From Abyssibius alkaniclasticus (GTDB taxonomy: Bacteria > Pseudomonadota > Alphaproteobacteria > Rhodobacterales > Rhodobacteraceae), in contig NZ_CP095732.1 in NCBI RefSeq assembly GCF_020447305.1, positions 2,946,501 to 3,010,500 of the forward strand: a DNA stretch of 64,000 bases, written 5' to 3'. This document shows positions 25,657-36,564 of this stretch, one piece after another. Below the pieces are notes generated by a model, which saw only the letters and a list, made by a program, of their open reading frames with translations, made no database searches and was not told where the DNA came from. The position numbers and the translations under genes are program-made. Within the stretch, counting starts at the first letter, position 1, and the number at the start of each line of letters is the position of its first letter.

Positions 25657-26871
25657 ATGGAGCGTATTGACACAGACATCCTGATCGCCGGTGGCGGCAT
25701 CGCCGGGCTGCTGGCCAGTGCCGTGCTGGCCGAAATCGGCTTTGATGTCATCTGCGCCGACCCTGTGCCGCCTGTGACCGATGGCGCGGCTGCGGGGGCC
25801 GATACCCGCTCCACCGCCTTTCTCATGCCCTCGGTGCAACTGCTGGAACGTGCCGGGCTCTGGCCCCGCCTTGCCGCCCATGCCGCGCCCTTGCGCATCA
25901 TGCGCATTGTCGATGCCAGCGCAGCGGAGGGCGCGCTTGAAACCGCCGATTTTGTGTCGGATGACATTAACCAGCCCGCCTTTGCCTATAACCTGCCCAA
26001 CTGGCTGATCCGGCGCGAGGTGCTGGCGCATCTGCAAACCCGCGCCAATGCCCAGCTTCTGGCCCCCTGCCGGGTGGAAGGGATGCTGGCGCGCAGCAGC
26101 GGTGCAATCGTCACCCTGTCGGGCAACAGGCAGCTGCGTGCGCCGCTGGTCATCGCCGCCGATGGCCGCAATTCACCGCTGCGCAAGGCCGCCGGGATTG
26201 CCGCCAAAAAATGGTCCTACGGGCAAAAGGCGCTGGTGTTCGTGGTGCAGCATCCCGATATGCCGCATGAGAATGTTTCGACCGAGGTGCATAAATCCGG
26301 CGGCCCTTTCACGCTGGTGCCCCTGCCCGATGCGCACCAATCGGCGGTGGTCTGGATGGCGACCGGCCCCGAAATTGCCGCGCTCAACACGCTTGACGAT
26401 GCCGCCTTCGGTCAAGCCGCCACAGCGCGCAGCGCGCATGTGCTTGGCGCGCTCACGCTTGTCGCAGGGCGCGCGACTTGGCCGATCATCGCCCAGCAGG
26501 CCGCGCGGCTTGACGGCCCGCGCCTTGCTTTGCTGGCCGAAGCCGCCCATGTCATCCCGCCCATCGGCGCGCAGGGGCTGAACATGTCGCTGGCCGATCT
26601 GGCCGCGCTGGCCGGGCTGCTTGCCGAAGCACGCAATGCTGGCCAGGATATCGGCGCGCCCGCGCTTCTGGCGCGCTACAGCCGCGCGCGTATGCCCGAT
26701 ATGGCCGCGCGTATTGCCGGGGTCGATGCGCTCAACCGCGCCTCGATGGCCAGTGCCGCACCCTTGCACGACCTGCGCCGCCAGGGGCTGAAACTGCTGC
26801 ACGGGGTCGAGCCCCTGCGCAAGGCAGCAATGATGGCTGGGCTTGGCGCGGGCGCAAAACCCGCCCCCTGA
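25657..26871 (+). CDS. UbiH/UbiF-family FAD-dependent monooxygenase
   Basis: A 404-residue flavoprotein hydroxylase. FAD motifs are ILIAGGGIAGLLASAVLAE near residue 6 and LAEAAHVIPPIGAQGLNMS near 290, the position of the usual GD-alanine-histidine motif. The closest function is ring hydroxylation in ubiquinone synthesis; Rhodobacterales carry one or two such enzymes of differing position specificity, so I do not name which. The ATG at 25657 yields a normal N-terminus. Probably co-transcribed with the preceding nucleotidase. Confidence 0.9.
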   Translation: MERIDTDILIAGGGIAGLLASAVLAEIGFDVICADPVPPVTDGAAAGADTRSTAFLMPSVQLLERAGLWPRLAAHAAPLRIMRIVDASAAEGALETADFVSDDINQPAFAYNLPNWLIRREVLAHLQTRANAQLLAPCRVEGMLARSSGAIVTLSGNRQLRAPLVIAADGRNSPLRKAAGIAAKKWSYGQKALVFVVQHPDMPHENVSTEVHKSGGPFTLVPLPDAHQSAVVWMATGPEIAALNTLDDAAFGQAATARSAHVLGALTLVAGRATWPIIAQQAARLDGPRLALLAEAAHVIPPIGAQGLNMSLADLAALAGLLAEARNAGQDIGAPALLARYSRARMPDMAARIAGVDALNRASMASAAPLHDLRRQGLKLLHGVEPLRKAAMMAGLGAGAKPAP

Positions 26872-26879
26872 ATGCGAAA

Positions 26880-26902
26880 ATGGCCCGCAAGCGCGAGCCA
26901 TT
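26880..26902 (+). terminator. hairpin after the monooxygenase gene
   Basis: Nine-base arms ATGGCCCGC and GCGAGCCAT with one mismatch, followed by TCTCTCTC rather than a T-run. A weak terminator is likely. Bases 26903-27137 contain no ORF I can support; a TTGACC at 27051 may belong to the proS promoter but its -10 box is poor. Confidence 0.4.
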
Positions 26903-27137
26903 CTCTCTCCCCAAGACTTGAGCCGTTATGGTAGCCCTTAATCATGTCGGAGCGCCGGTTCGTCCTGTCCGGGTTGCCCCAAACGGCGCCGCTGTCACGT
27001 TCCGTAAAGGGGTTAAAGCAGATGCAAAGCCCCAATGCAAACAGGATTTTTTGACCATCTGGCAAAGCTTGCGGCATTGCACGCCCGCAAACCTTGCCCT
27101 AAACCGATGCGAACGCTTCTTCACAGGATAATCTCCC

Positions 27138-28475
27138 ATGCGCCTGACCCAGTATTTTTTGCCCGTGCTTAAAGAAACCCCCGCCGAGGCGCAGATCGCC
27201 AGCCACCGGCTGATGCTGCGCGCCGGCATGATCAAGCAGGCATCGGCGGGCATTTATTCGTGGTTACCCTTGGGATTCAAGGTGTTACGCCGCCTTGAGG
27301 ACATCGTTCACCAGGAACAGCAGCGCGCGGGCCATATCCCCATGCTCATGCCCACGCTGCAATCGGCCGATCTGTGGCGCGAAAGCGGCCGCTATGATGA
27401 TTACGGCAAGGAAATGCTGCGCATTACCGACCGTCATGGCCGCGACATGCTTTATGGCCCCACGAATGAAGAGCTGATCACCGATATTTTTCGCCAGACG
27501 ATCAGCTCGTATAAGGATTTGCCGAAAACGCTCTACCATATCCAGTGGAAATTCCGCGACGAGATCCGCCCCCGATTCGGTGTCATGCGCGGGCGCGAGT
27601 TCTTCATGAAAGACGGGTATTCCTTCGATATGGACCGCGAAAGCGCCATCCACGCCTATAACCGCCACATGGTCAGCTATCTGCGCACCTATGAACGTAT
27701 GGGCCTGCAAGCGATCCCCATGAAGGCCGATACCGGCCCGATTGGCGGCGATTACAGCCACGAATTTCTGGTGCTGGCCGAAACCGGTGAATCCGAGGTG
27801 TTCTACGACCGCGCCGTGACCGACCTAAAACTTGGCGAGCGCGCGGTGAACTACGCCGATGTCAAGCAGGTCGCGGCGATCTGCGAAGAATTCACCACGC
27901 CCTATGCCCGCACCGACGAAACCCATGATGCGGCGATCTACGCCGATGTGCCCGCCGAGCGGCAGATGAGCGCGCGCGGCATCGAGGTTGGCCAGATCTT
28001 CTATTTCGGCACGAAATATTCGCAAGCTCTGGGTGCCGATGTGGTCATGCCCGATGGCAGCCGCGTGCCCGCCGAAATGGGCAGCCACGGCATTGGCGTG
28101 TCGCGCCTGATCGGTGCGCTGATCGAGGCGAACCACGATGAGCGCGGCATCATCTGGCCCGAGGGCGTTACCCCGTTCCATGCCGGTATCGTCAACCTCA
28201 AACAGGGCGATTCTGCCGCCGATGCCGCCTGTGATGCGCTATTTGCGGGGCTCGCATCCCGCGGGCTCGAAGCCCTTTATGATGACCGGGACGAGCGCGC
28301 GGGCGGCAAATTCGCCACGATGGACCTGATCGGCCTGCCCTGGCGGATTACCGTTGGCCCGCGCGGCCTGGCCAAGGGTGTGGTGGAACTGACCAGCCGC
28401 CGCACGAACGAAAGCGAAGAGCTGACACCCGAGGCCGCAATCGACCGTCTGGCGCAGATTTACGCGGGCGTTTAA
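27138..28475 (+). CDS. proS: prolyl-tRNA synthetase
   Basis: A 445-residue class II synthetase charging tRNA-Pro. Motif 2 region [20 protein letters not shown] and motif 3 [20 protein letters not shown] are present, and the C-terminal anticodon-binding domain begins near residue 350 ([10 protein letters not shown]). The large editing insertion of the E. coli enzyme is absent, which is the normal alphaproteobacterial short form. Monocistronic, followed by a REP-like pair. Confidence 0.97.
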   Translation: MRLTQYFLPVLKETPAEAQIASHRLMLRAGMIKQASAGIYSWLPLGFKVLRRLEDIVHQEQQRAGHIPMLMPTLQSADLWRESGRYDDYGKEMLRITDRHGRDMLYGPTNEELITDIFRQTISSYKDLPKTLYHIQWKFRDEIRPRFGVMRGREFFMKDGYSFDMDRESAIHAYNRHMVSYLRTYERMGLQAIPMKADTGPIGGDYSHEFLVLAETGESEVFYDRAVTDLKLGERAVNYADVKQVAAICEEFTTPYARTDETHDAAIYADVPAERQMSARGIEVGQIFYFGTKYSQALGADVVMPDGSRVPAEMGSHGIGVSRLIGALIEANHDERGIIWPEGVTPFHAGIVNLKQGDSAADAACDALFAGLASRGLEALYDDRDERAGGKFATMDLIGLPWRITVGPRGLAKGVVELTSRRTNESEELTPEAAIDRLAQIYAGV

Positions 28476-28485
28476 CCGCAATGAA

Positions 28486-28564
28486 GCTGCGCAATAAATG
28501 CGCACCCTACCCGCCACCTCTATGGCGTATTCAACACCCGTAGGGTGCGCATTCATTGCGCACC
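28486..28564. repeat. REP-like inverted pair between proS and lolC
   Basis: An inverted unit at 28486-28510 (ending CTAC, loop ATAAA, one base changed in the first arm) and a forward unit at 28540-28564 (GTAG, loop TTCAT). The tails point toward each other, opposite to the pair at 19650. The genes on both sides are co-directional. Confidence 0.85.
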
Positions 28565-28653
28565 ATCCCGCCGAGCCATCGTCACAATCGCGCCAGCCCG
28601 CTTGACCATTCCACCCCAACAGCCCAGTTTGCACCCAGCAAAACCGAGGATCT

Positions 28654-29931
28654 ATGGCCACCAAACCCTTTGCCGCATTCGAATGGATGATCGCCTGGCG
28701 CTACCTGCGCGCCCGCCGCAAGGAAGGCGGCATTTCCGTCATTGCCTGGTATGCGCTGATCGGCGTTCTGCTTGGCGTGGCCACGCTGATCGTTGTGCAG
28801 GCCGTCATGGTCGGGTTTCGTGAGGAATTCACCGCCCGTGTGCTGGGGGCCAACCCGCATTCCACCGTTATGTCGGCGCTTTATGACGCCGATACCAATG
28901 CCGCGGCCCTTATCGCCGATTACGAGGCCGAGGCCGAAAAGCTGCGCGCGGTTGCCGGCGTTGCCAATGTCGCGCCCGTTGTGACCGGCCAGCTTATGGC
29001 CAGCGGCAATAACCGCAATATCGGCGTGGAGGTGGTCGGCATTGCCGAGGCGGATCTGCGGCAAATCCCGCTCATCTCCAACCCCGAACAGAAAATCGGC
29101 AGCCTTGATGATTTTGAGGGCGGCATCGCCATTGGCGAAGGAATCGCGCGCGAGCTTGGCCTGCGTATCGGCGACAGGATCACCCTCACCTCGCTGAACG
29201 GCGTTGCCACGCCTTTTGGCATTGCGCCGCGCATCAACACCTATCCTGTAACCTATATTTTCAGGGTCGGGCGCTATGATATCGACCGTATTCGCGCCTA
29301 TCTGCCGCTTGGCGATGCGCAAAGCTTTTTCAACCGCGAAGGCTTTGCCGATGCCTTGCAGGTATTTGTAGACGAGCCGGCTTCCATTGATGCGCTGCGC
29401 CCGGCAATGGCCGCAGCCCTTGGCCCCGATTTTGGGTTCTGGTCATGGCGCCAGGCGAATCAGGGCATTCTGGATGCGCTGAATGTCGAGCGCCGGATGA
29501 TGTTCATCGTGCTGTCGCTGATCGTGGTGATCGCCGCCATGAACATCATTTCCGGCCTTGTCATGCTGGTCAAGAACAAGGGGCGCGACATTGGCATCCT
29601 GCGCACGATGGGCCTGACACAAGGCAGCATCATGCGGGTGTTTTTCATCTGCGGCAGCCTGATCGGCATTATCGGCACCATTCTGGGCGTGATCGCGGGC
29701 AGCCTGTTTGCCACCTATATTCAGGACATTCAGGCGCTGGTCGAATGGGCCTCGGGCGGGCAGGTCTGGGATCCGAGCGTGCGCCTGCTCACCTCGGTGC
29801 CCGCTGTGCTGCGCGCCGAAGATGTGGGCGCGGCAATGGGCCTTGGGCTGGTGCTGTCGCTGCTCATCACCATTGCGCCCGCACGCCGCGCCGCGCGCCT
29901 GTCACCTGCCGAGGCGTTGCGTTATGAATAG
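28654..29931 (+). CDS. lolC: lipoprotein-releasing system permease
   Basis: A 425-residue LolC/LolE-type permease: one N-terminal helix (VIAWYALIGVLLGVATLIVV), a periplasmic domain of about 220 residues and three C-terminal FtsX-type helices. With LolD it extracts outer-membrane lipoproteins from the inner membrane and hands them to LolA. Alphaproteobacteria usually encode one such permease acting as a homodimer. It overlaps lolD by eight bases. Confidence 0.95.
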   Translation: MATKPFAAFEWMIAWRYLRARRKEGGISVIAWYALIGVLLGVATLIVVQAVMVGFREEFTARVLGANPHSTVMSALYDADTNAAALIADYEAEAEKLRAVAGVANVAPVVTGQLMASGNNRNIGVEVVGIAEADLRQIPLISNPEQKIGSLDDFEGGIAIGEGIARELGLRIGDRITLTSLNGVATPFGIAPRINTYPVTYIFRVGRYDIDRIRAYLPLGDAQSFFNREGFADALQVFVDEPASIDALRPAMAAALGPDFGFWSWRQANQGILDALNVERRMMFIVLSLIVVIAAMNIISGLVMLVKNKGRDIGILRTMGLTQGSIMRVFFICGSLIGIIGTILGVIAGSLFATYIQDIQALVEWASGGQVWDPSVRLLTSVPAVLRAEDVGAAMGLGLVLSLLITIAPARRAARLSPAEALRYE

Positions 29932-30607
29932 CCCCGTTCTCAGCCTTTCGGGCATCAAAAAGGGCTTCCTGCTCAACACCGACCATGCCGTGCATGTGCT
30001 GCAAGGCACCGATCTGGCGCTGATGCCGGGCGAAATCGTCGGGCTGATCGCGCCATCGGGGGCGGGCAAATCCACGCTGCTGCAAGTGGCGGGCCTGCTT
30101 GACTCTGCCGATGCCGGCCAGATCACCGTTGACGGGGTCGATGCCAGCACCGCGCGCGATGCGCAGCGCACCCGATTGCGCCGCCAGTCCATCGGCTTCA
30201 TCTATCAGTTCCACCACCTGCTGCCGGAATTTTCCGCGCTTGAAAACGTAAGCCTGCCGCAGCGCGCCAATGGCGTGGCCCGTGCCGCCGCCACCGCCCG
30301 TGCGCGTGAATTGCTTGGACAGGTGGGCCTTGGCCACCGCGCCAACCACCGCCCGGCCGAGCTTTCGGGCGGCGAGCAGCAGCGCGTGGCCTTTTGCCGG
30401 GCTTTGGCCAATCGCCCGAAAATCCTGCTGGCCGACGAGCCGACCGGCAATCTCGACCCCGAAACCTCGGATCAGGTCTTTGCAGTTTTGCTGAACCTTG
30501 TGCGGCAAACCGGGCTTGCCGCGCTGATCGCCACCCATAACCACGCCCTTGCCGGCCAGATGGACCGCGTTTTGCGGCTGGACGCTGGCAAGCTGCACCC
30601 TGCCTGA
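29924..30607 (+). CDS. lolD: lipoprotein-releasing system ATP-binding protein
   Basis: A 227-residue ATPase with Walker [10 protein letters not shown] near residue 45, [15 protein letters not shown] after the Q-loop (typical of LolD), signature [15 protein letters not shown] and Walker [13 protein letters not shown]. The ATG at 29924 overlaps the end of lolC, indicating coupled translation. It powers lipoprotein release at the inner membrane. The aminopeptidase gene follows after ten bases and may be in the same transcript. Confidence 0.95.
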   Translation: MNSPVLSLSGIKKGFLLNTDHAVHVLQGTDLALMPGEIVGLIAPSGAGKSTLLQVAGLLDSADAGQITVDGVDASTARDAQRTRLRRQSIGFIYQFHHLLPEFSALENVSLPQRANGVARAAATARARELLGQVGLGHRANHRPAELSGGEQQRVAFCRALANRPKILLADEPTGNLDPETSDQVFAVLLNLVRQTGLAALIATHNHALAGQMDRVLRLDAGKLHPA

Positions 30608-30617
30608 AGGAGCCACC

Positions 30618-31871
30618 ATGACACAGCCAGAAAACCTTGGCCCGATCGACCCCGCAAAACTCGACCTGCTGGCCGAGCTTGCCATCCGCACAGGGTTGAA
30701 CCTGCAGGAAGGCCAGGACCTGATCCTCACCGGCAATGTCAACACCCTGCCGCTGGTGCGCCGCGTGGTTGCCGCCGCCTATAAGGCCGGTGCGAACGTG
30801 GTCACGCCCATCCTGTCGGATGATGAAATCACGCTGGCCAAATTCCAGCACGGCCATGATGCGGCATTCGATGCCGCCCCCGCCTGGCTTTACGAGGGCA
30901 TGGCCAGCGCCTATGCCACAGGGGCGGCGCGCCTTGCGATTCTGGGCGACAACCCGATGCTGCTGGCCGCTCAGGATAGCACCAAGGTCTCGCGCGCGGG
31001 CAAGGCGAATTCCATCGCCTACAAGCCTGCGGGCAAGCATATCACGAATTTCGATATCAACTGGAGCATCATCGCCTATCCCGGCCTTGCATGGGCAAAA
31101 CAGATGTTCCCCGATCTGGATGATGACGCCGCCGTCGCCAGGCTCGCCGATGCGATATTCGCCGCCGCGCGTGTTGATGGTGGCGACCCGGTGGCGGCTT
31201 GGGCCACGCATAACGCCAACCTTGCCAAACGCACGGCCTGGCTGAATGATGCGCGCTTCTCCGCGCTGCATTTCACCGGCCCCGGCACCGACCTTACGGT
31301 GGGTCTGGCCGATGGCCATCTTTGGGCGGGTGGCGCGGCCCCCGCCAAGAACGGCGTTATCTGCAACCCGAACATTCCCACAGAAGAGGTGTTCACCACC
31401 CCCCATGCCCAGCGGGTGGAAGGTGTTGTGCGCGCCTCAAAGCCACTGTCGCATCAGGGCAGCCTGATCGAGAATATCGAGGTGCGCTTCGAGGGCGGGC
31501 GGATTGTAGAGAGCAAAACCTCGACCGGGCAGGACGTGTTCAAAAACCTCATCGCCACCGATGAGGGGGCCGCGCGGCTGGGTGAAGTGGCGCTCGTGCC
31601 GCATTCCTCGCCCATTTCGCAAAGCGGGCTGCTGTTTTACAACACGCTGTTTGACGAAAACGCCGCCTGCCACATTGCGCTTGGCCAGTGTTATTCGGAA
31701 TGTATTGAGGGTGGCGCGACGCTGTCTGATGACGACATCGCCGCCAAGGGTGGCAATTCCAGCCTGATCCATGTCGACTGGATGATCGGCTCGGGTGAGA
31801 CCGATATCGACGGTATCGCCGCCGATGGCACGCGCATACCCGTGTTTCGCAAAGGGGAATGGGCGCAGTAG
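30618..31871 (+). CDS. M29-family aminopeptidase
   Basis: A 417-residue metallopeptidase of the thermophilic aminopeptidase T / AmpS family. Metal-site segments are IPTEEVFTTPH near residue 257, GQCYSECI near 358 and HVDWMIGS near 386. Family enzymes remove N-terminal residues with two cobalt or zinc ions and are cytoplasmic. The start has GAAGGAG six bases upstream. It ends 12 bases from the convergent zntB-like gene. Confidence 0.93.
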   Translation: MTQPENLGPIDPAKLDLLAELAIRTGLNLQEGQDLILTGNVNTLPLVRRVVAAAYKAGANVVTPILSDDEITLAKFQHGHDAAFDAAPAWLYEGMASAYATGAARLAILGDNPMLLAAQDSTKVSRAGKANSIAYKPAGKHITNFDINWSIIAYPGLAWAKQMFPDLDDDAAVARLADAIFAAARVDGGDPVAAWATHNANLAKRTAWLNDARFSALHFTGPGTDLTVGLADGHLWAGGAAPAKNGVICNPNIPTEEVFTTPHAQRVEGVVRASKPLSHQGSLIENIEVRFEGGRIVESKTSTGQDVFKNLIATDEGAARLGEVALVPHSSPISQSGLLFYNTLFDENAACHIALGQCYSECIEGGATLSDDDIAAKGGNSSLIHVDWMIGSGETDIDGIAADGTRIPVFRKGEWAQ

Positions 31872-31883
31872 CGCCCGCCGCCC

Positions 31884-32873
31884 CTAGCGGAACAGCCCGA
31901 TCTTGCGAAACCACCAGATAAGCAAGGCGGTCAGCCCGCCCATGCCCAGCAGCACAATGCCAAACCCCCATTTGGTGGCCGAAAGCGGGATGCCGCCCAC
32001 ATTCATGCCCATCAGCCCGGCGATCAGCCCCAGCGGCAGAAAAACCGCCGCCACGACCGACAGCACCAGCATCTGATGGTTCATCGCCTCGGCGCGGGCA
32101 TCCATCACCTGATCATGCACCACCTGGGCGCGGTCACGAATGGCATCAAGGTCTTCGCCCAGCCGGTAAATCCGCTCGGCCGCCTCGCGCAAATGGCTGC
32201 GATCCTGCTCGCCAAGCCAGGCCAGCGGCTCGATCTCCAGCGCGGTCAGCGCATCGCGCTGCGGCAGCATATAGCGGCGCAGCAAAATCGCGCTGCGGCG
32301 TAAGGCCGAAAGCTGGCTGCGCGGCACATCGGCGCTGTCTTGCAACACCAGCTCCTCCAGCCCGTCTATTCCTTCGTTCAGCGCGGCAATCGTCGGCTCG
32401 GCCCGCGCGGCCAGCCGCAGCGCCAGCGCGGCCACAAAGCCACCCGGCGTGCTTGGGGCCTGGCCGCGCGCAATCGCCTCTCCCAGATCATCGACCGCGG
32501 AAAGTTTGCGCAGCCAGACGCCGATCACCCGCCCGGCTTCCACCCATAGCCGGACCGAGACCATGTCCTCCGGCTCGGCCCCCGGATTGAGGTTCACACC
32601 GCGCAGGTTCAAAATAACCCCGTCGCCATGCACGGTGCAGCGCGGGCGGGTTTCATCGGCCATCAACGCATCGCAAATGAAATGGTCCAGCCCGCATTTG
32701 CGCAAACGCGCGCGGGTTTCCACCTCGTCGCGGTGCAGATGCAGCCATGTAAAGCCCGGCGCATCGCTTGCGCGCTTCATGGCCGTGGCCAGCGTTATCG
32801 GCGCCGCATTGCCCGCCCCGTCCAGCCGCAAGGCCAGCGCATCCTGCACAACCGGTCCGCCCTTGCGCCGCAT
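31884..32873 (-). CDS. CorA/ZntB-family divalent metal transporter
   Basis: A 329-residue protein with a long cytoplasmic N-terminal domain and two C-terminal membrane helices; the pore signature GMNVGG closes the first helix. The charged end IWWFRKIGLFR matches ZntB-like members. It would move zinc or magnesium through the inner membrane. The ATG at 32873 has a GGGGG ribosome site. It is the last gene of the nadK-to-zntB minus-strand unit, 16 bases after ppx; link to polyphosphate metabolism may be Mg2+ or metal balance, which is inference. Confidence 0.88.
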   Translation of the reverse strand: MRRKGGPVVQDALALRLDGAGNAAPITLATAMKRASDAPGFTWLHLHRDEVETRARLRKCGLDHFICDALMADETRPRCTVHGDGVILNLRGVNLNPGAEPEDMVSVRLWVEAGRVIGVWLRKLSAVDDLGEAIARGQAPSTPGGFVAALALRLAARAEPTIAALNEGIDGLEELVLQDSADVPRSQLSALRRSAILLRRYMLPQRDALTALEIEPLAWLGEQDRSHLREAAERIYRLGEDLDAIRDRAQVVHDQVMDARAEAMNHQMLVLSVVAAVFLPLGLIAGLMGMNVGGIPLSATKWGFGIVLLGMGGLTALLIWWFRKIGLFR

Positions 32874-32889
32874 GATTTGCCCCCTTGCC

Positions 32890-34380
32890 CTAGTCTTTGG
32901 CCTGAATATCAAGCATGGCCGGCAGATCAAGGCCAAGCGCCGTGTTCAGCCCGTTAAGCCGCCGCTCCACCACCTCGCCCATCAGCTCCTGAGCGCCGCC
33001 GCGCAGCACCAGCCGCAACTGGCCCGCCTTTAGCTGCAATTCGGTATCGGGCAAGGTATCGGGATGGGCACCGCCCAGCATGGCCCCCAGCCGCATCGCA
33101 CGGCCAATAGACGTGGCAAGCTTCACACGTTCGGCTGGAAGCAGCGCAATCGCGGGGTGGTCATCCACCGCCGAGCCGTCATTCTTGTAGCGCGCGCGGT
33201 TGGCCACGGCCAAAAACAGCCGCCCGGCATGGTCGACCCCGCCCATATTGGCGCGGGTCACCGCCTCGAAGCACATATCAGCGCGGTAATCGGGATGCGC
33301 GCGCCATGTCGTGTCATGCAACAGGCAGGCGGCGCGCATCAGGCGCACATCATCGGCGGGAAGGTCGCCAAACAGGTTTTGCAACCAGTCAAACAGCGCA
33401 TCGCCAAAGCCGGGGAAGCGGGCATTCTGCGATTCCGTATAACGGCAGGCTTCGATCAGCGGGTCGAGCGCGCGCACATCCGGCGGCATCGCCTCGTAAA
33501 GCATCCCCTCGCGAATGCCGTAGCTTGAAAAGGCCACCGTGCCGGGCGCAAGCGCATCAAGCAGTTGTTTCAGCACCAGGGCCGCCGTGGGCAGAAGGCG
33601 CAAACGCTCCAGCGATGTATCGGTCAGCGTGGCCAGATGCGCGGGCTCCTGGTGCGAAATCCAGTTGGCAATGCGCAAAATATCGGCGGTTGGCCGTTCA
33701 TATTCATGCAGCACATGCAGCGGATAATTGCGCCGCGCCATATCGAGCCGCGCCACGGCCCGCCAGCTTCCGCCCACCAGAAACAGCCGCGGCACCGGCC
33801 CGCTGAAATTGCTGCGCAGCCTGGCCATGTCGCGCTTGATACGCTGGCGCAGCGCGCGCGGCGCACCTTCAAACTCCATCAGCGGCAGCGGGCCAAGCGG
33901 GGCGGTTTCGGCCGCCAGCACCTGCCCGCCGGAAATCTGCGCAAGCTCCAGACTTGCCCCGCCGATATCACAGACCATGCCCTCGGCCTCGGGCCAACCC
34001 AGCAGCACACCCTGGGCGGAAAGCCGGCCTTCCTCGGGGCCAGATGCCACGGTCAGTTCCAGCCCGGTTTCGGCCAGCACCTGCGCGCAAAATTCCGGCC
34101 CGTCGGCGGCATCGCGCACGGCGGCTGTGGCAATCGTCATCACCCGCGCCGGGCGCAGCCGTTCCAGCAACGCGGCGAAACGCCGTAGCGCGGCCATTGC
34201 ACGGCGGCGGCCTTCGGGGTGCAAATGCCCGCTTTGCCCCAAGCCCGCGCCCAAGCCCGCCAGCACCTTTTCGTTGAAGAAATAGGCCGGGCTGCGCGCC
34301 GCCCCGTCAAACACCACAAGCCGGACAGAGTTGGAGCCAACGTCAATCACCGCAACGCGGTCATTACTCTGGGCGTTCAT
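32890..34380 (-). CDS. ppx: exopolyphosphatase / pppGpp phosphohydrolase (Ppx/GppA)
   Basis: A 496-residue member of the Ppx/GppA family. The two ATPase-fold phosphate loops are VIDVGSNSVRLVVFD near residue 11 and CDIGGASLELAQ near 140; the C-terminal HD-like helical region contains LLHDTTWRAHPDYR. It removes phosphate from polyphosphate and may also act on pppGpp. The start has AGGGGGG just upstream. It lies nine bases after ppk, giving a make-and-break pair in one operon. Confidence 0.95.
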   Translation of the reverse strand: MNAQSNDRVAVIDVGSNSVRLVVFDGAARSPAYFFNEKVLAGLGAGLGQSGHLHPEGRRRAMAALRRFAALLERLRPARVMTIATAAVRDAADGPEFCAQVLAETGLELTVASGPEEGRLSAQGVLLGWPEAEGMVCDIGGASLELAQISGGQVLAAETAPLGPLPLMEFEGAPRALRQRIKRDMARLRSNFSGPVPRLFLVGGSWRAVARLDMARRNYPLHVLHEYERPTADILRIANWISHQEPAHLATLTDTSLERLRLLPTAALVLKQLLDALAPGTVAFSSYGIREGMLYEAMPPDVRALDPLIEACRYTESQNARFPGFGDALFDWLQNLFGDLPADDVRLMRAACLLHDTTWRAHPDYRADMCFEAVTRANMGGVDHAGRLFLAVANRARYKNDGSAVDDHPAIALLPAERVKLATSIGRAMRLGAMLGGAHPDTLPDTELQLKAGQLRLVLRGGAQELMGEVVERRLNGLNTALGLDLPAMLDIQAKD

Positions 34381-34389
34381 CTGGCCCCC

Positions 34390-36564
34390 CTAATCATGGC
34401 TATGCGTCAGGCGCGGGGCATCCTTGGCCCCCACGCGCCCGCGCCCCGACATGGAAGGATTTTCCATAAAGAACCTGTGGCAGTTGAACGGGCGCTCCTC
34501 GGTTTCATCGCGCAGATAGCGGCCATCGGGCATCAGCACCCAGCTTTGCGCCTGATCGGCCAGATTCGCGGCCATGATCTGCTCGACAATCTGCGCATGA
34601 ACGGTTTTGTTCAAGATCGGCACCAGCGTTTCCACCCGCCCTTCAAGGTTGCGGCCCATCCAATCGGCCGATGAAATGAACACCTTCGCCTTGTTCGAGG
34701 GCAGCCCGTGCCCGTTGCCAAAGCAGCAAATCCGCGAATGCTCCAAAAACCGCCCGACGATGGATTTGACGCGGATATTTTCCGACAAGCCCGCCAGCCC
34801 CGGCCGCAGCCCGCAAATGCCGCGCACCACAAGGTCTATTTTCACACCCGCGCCCGAAGCCGCATAAAGCGCATCAATCACATCGGGGTCGACCAGCGCG
34901 TTCAGCTTGGCCCAGATGGCGGCTGGTTTGCCCGCGCGGGCAAATTCAGCCTCGGCGGCGATATGCTCCAGCAGGGTTTGCTTCAGCGACAATGGCGCGA
35001 TCGACAGCGCCTCCAGCCCCTCGGGTTCGGCATAGCCTGAAACGTAATTGAACACCTTGGTCGCGTCGCGCCCAAGCGCCGCATCGCATGTGAACAGGCT
35101 TAAATCGGTATATACATTGGCCGTGCCGGGGTGGTAATTGCCGGTGCCGAAATGGGTATATGTCACCAGCTTGCCCCCCTCGCGCCGCACAACGGTGGAA
35201 ATTTTGGCATGGGTTTTCTGGTCGATAAACCCGTAAACCACCTGCGCCCCGGCCCGTTCCAGCGCGCGGCTCTGCCGGATATTCGCCGCCTCGTCAAAAC
35301 GTGCCTTCAGCTCGATCAGCGCAGTAACCGACTTGCCCTCTTCTGCCGCTTGCGCCAGAGCCGCCACAATGGGCGAATTGCGGCTGGTGCGATACAGCGT
35401 TTGCTTGATCGCCACCACATCCGGGTCCAGCGCCGCCTGTTGCAGGAATCTTACAACAATATCAAAGGTTTCATAGGGATGGTGCAGCAGCATGTCCTTC
35501 TGGCGGATGGCGGCGAAAATATCGCCGTCATGGTCGCGCACACGTTCGGGCGTGCGCGGCGTAAAGGGCGGCCATTGCAGATCGGGGCGGCTGTCCAGCA
35601 CAAGTTCGCGCAGATCGGCAATGCCGATAATGCCCTCCATCGCGATGACCTCATCTTCGCTGACATGCAGGTTGCGCACGACAAGCTCATACAGTTTGCG
35701 CGGCGCATCGGCGGCAATTTTCAGGCGGATCGCCTCGCCCCTCCGGCGGCGTTTCAGCGCGGTTTCAAACTCGCGCACAAGGTCTTCGGCCTCGTCCTCG
35801 ACCTCCAGATCGGAATTGCGCAGCACACGAAAGGCGCAATGGCCCTGCGCGGCATAGCCGGGAAACAGCCGCGCCAGAAACACCTCTATCATATGTTCCA
35901 GCGCCAAGAAGCGCGCCACGCCATCGGCGCCATCGGCCAGCCGGTGAAAGCGCGGCACCTGGGCGGGCACCGGCAGAAGGGCGAACAGATCGGCACCATC
36001 GCGCTTGCGGCGCAGTTGCAGCGCCAGCGCAAACCCGCCCGAAGCGATGAAGGGAAACGGATGCGCCGGGTCTATTGCCAGCGGCGACAGCACCGGAAAC
36101 ACCTCGTCCAGAAACACCGGCTCCAGCGCGGCAATATCCTCCTTTGAAAGGTCATCTGGGGTGACAACCGCAATCCCCGTGGCGCGCAGATCAGCGGCAA
36201 TGCCGCGCCAGCTTACAAACTGCCGCGCCATCAGCGCGCGGGCATCGGCGTTGATCAGGTCAAGCTGTTCTTCGGGGCTCAGCCCGTCGGCCGACAGGCT
36301 GCGCAGCCCCTTGCGCACCATTTCGCGCAAGCCCGCCACGCGCACGGTGTAAAACTCATCCAGATTGCTGGCAGAGATTGTCAGAAACCGAAGCCGTTCC
36401 AGCACCGGAATGCGCGCATTCTCGCTTTCCGCCAGCACCCGCCAGTTGAAGGCGAGCCACGAAATTTCGCGGTTGAAAAACCGCTGTGGTGCATCGGCGG
36501 CAACCGTTTCGCCCGCCGCCAGCGGGCCGGTTGCATTGTGCAAAAAATCGCCATCAATCGCCAT
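34390..36564 (-). CDS. ppk: polyphosphate kinase 1
   Basis: A 724-residue PPK1, which makes inorganic polyphosphate from ATP at the membrane. N-domain [16 protein letters not shown] near residue 30; the two catalytic histidine segments are [11 protein letters not shown] near 455 and [12 protein letters not shown] near 610. I used the ATG at 36564 (MAIDGDF), with AAGGCGGG upstream, which overlaps the end of hdaA by 11 bases. Length and motifs are normal. Confidence 0.97.
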   Translation of the reverse strand: MAIDGDFLHNATGPLAAGETVAADAPQRFFNREISWLAFNWRVLAESENARIPVLERLRFLTISASNLDEFYTVRVAGLREMVRKGLRSLSADGLSPEEQLDLINADARALMARQFVSWRGIAADLRATGIAVVTPDDLSKEDIAALEPVFLDEVFPVLSPLAIDPAHPFPFIASGGFALALQLRRKRDGADLFALLPVPAQVPRFHRLADGADGVARFLALEHMIEVFLARLFPGYAAQGHCAFRVLRNSDLEVEDEAEDLVREFETALKRRRRGEAIRLKIAADAPRKLYELVVRNLHVSEDEVIAMEGIIGIADLRELVLDSRPDLQWPPFTPRTPERVRDHDGDIFAAIRQKDMLLHHPYETFDIVVRFLQQAALDPDVVAIKQTLYRTSRNSPIVAALAQAAEEGKSVTALIELKARFDEAANIRQSRALERAGAQVVYGFIDQKTHAKISTVVRREGGKLVTYTHFGTGNYHPGTANVYTDLSLFTCDAALGRDATKVFNYVSGYAEPEGLEALSIAPLSLKQTLLEHIAAEAEFARAGKPAAIWAKLNALVDPDVIDALYAASGAGVKIDLVVRGICGLRPGLAGLSENIRVKSIVGRFLEHSRICCFGNGHGLPSNKAKVFISSADWMGRNLEGRVETLVPILNKTVHAQIVEQIMAANLADQAQSWVLMPDGRYLRDETEERPFNCHRFFMENPSMSGRGRVGAKDAPRLTHSHD

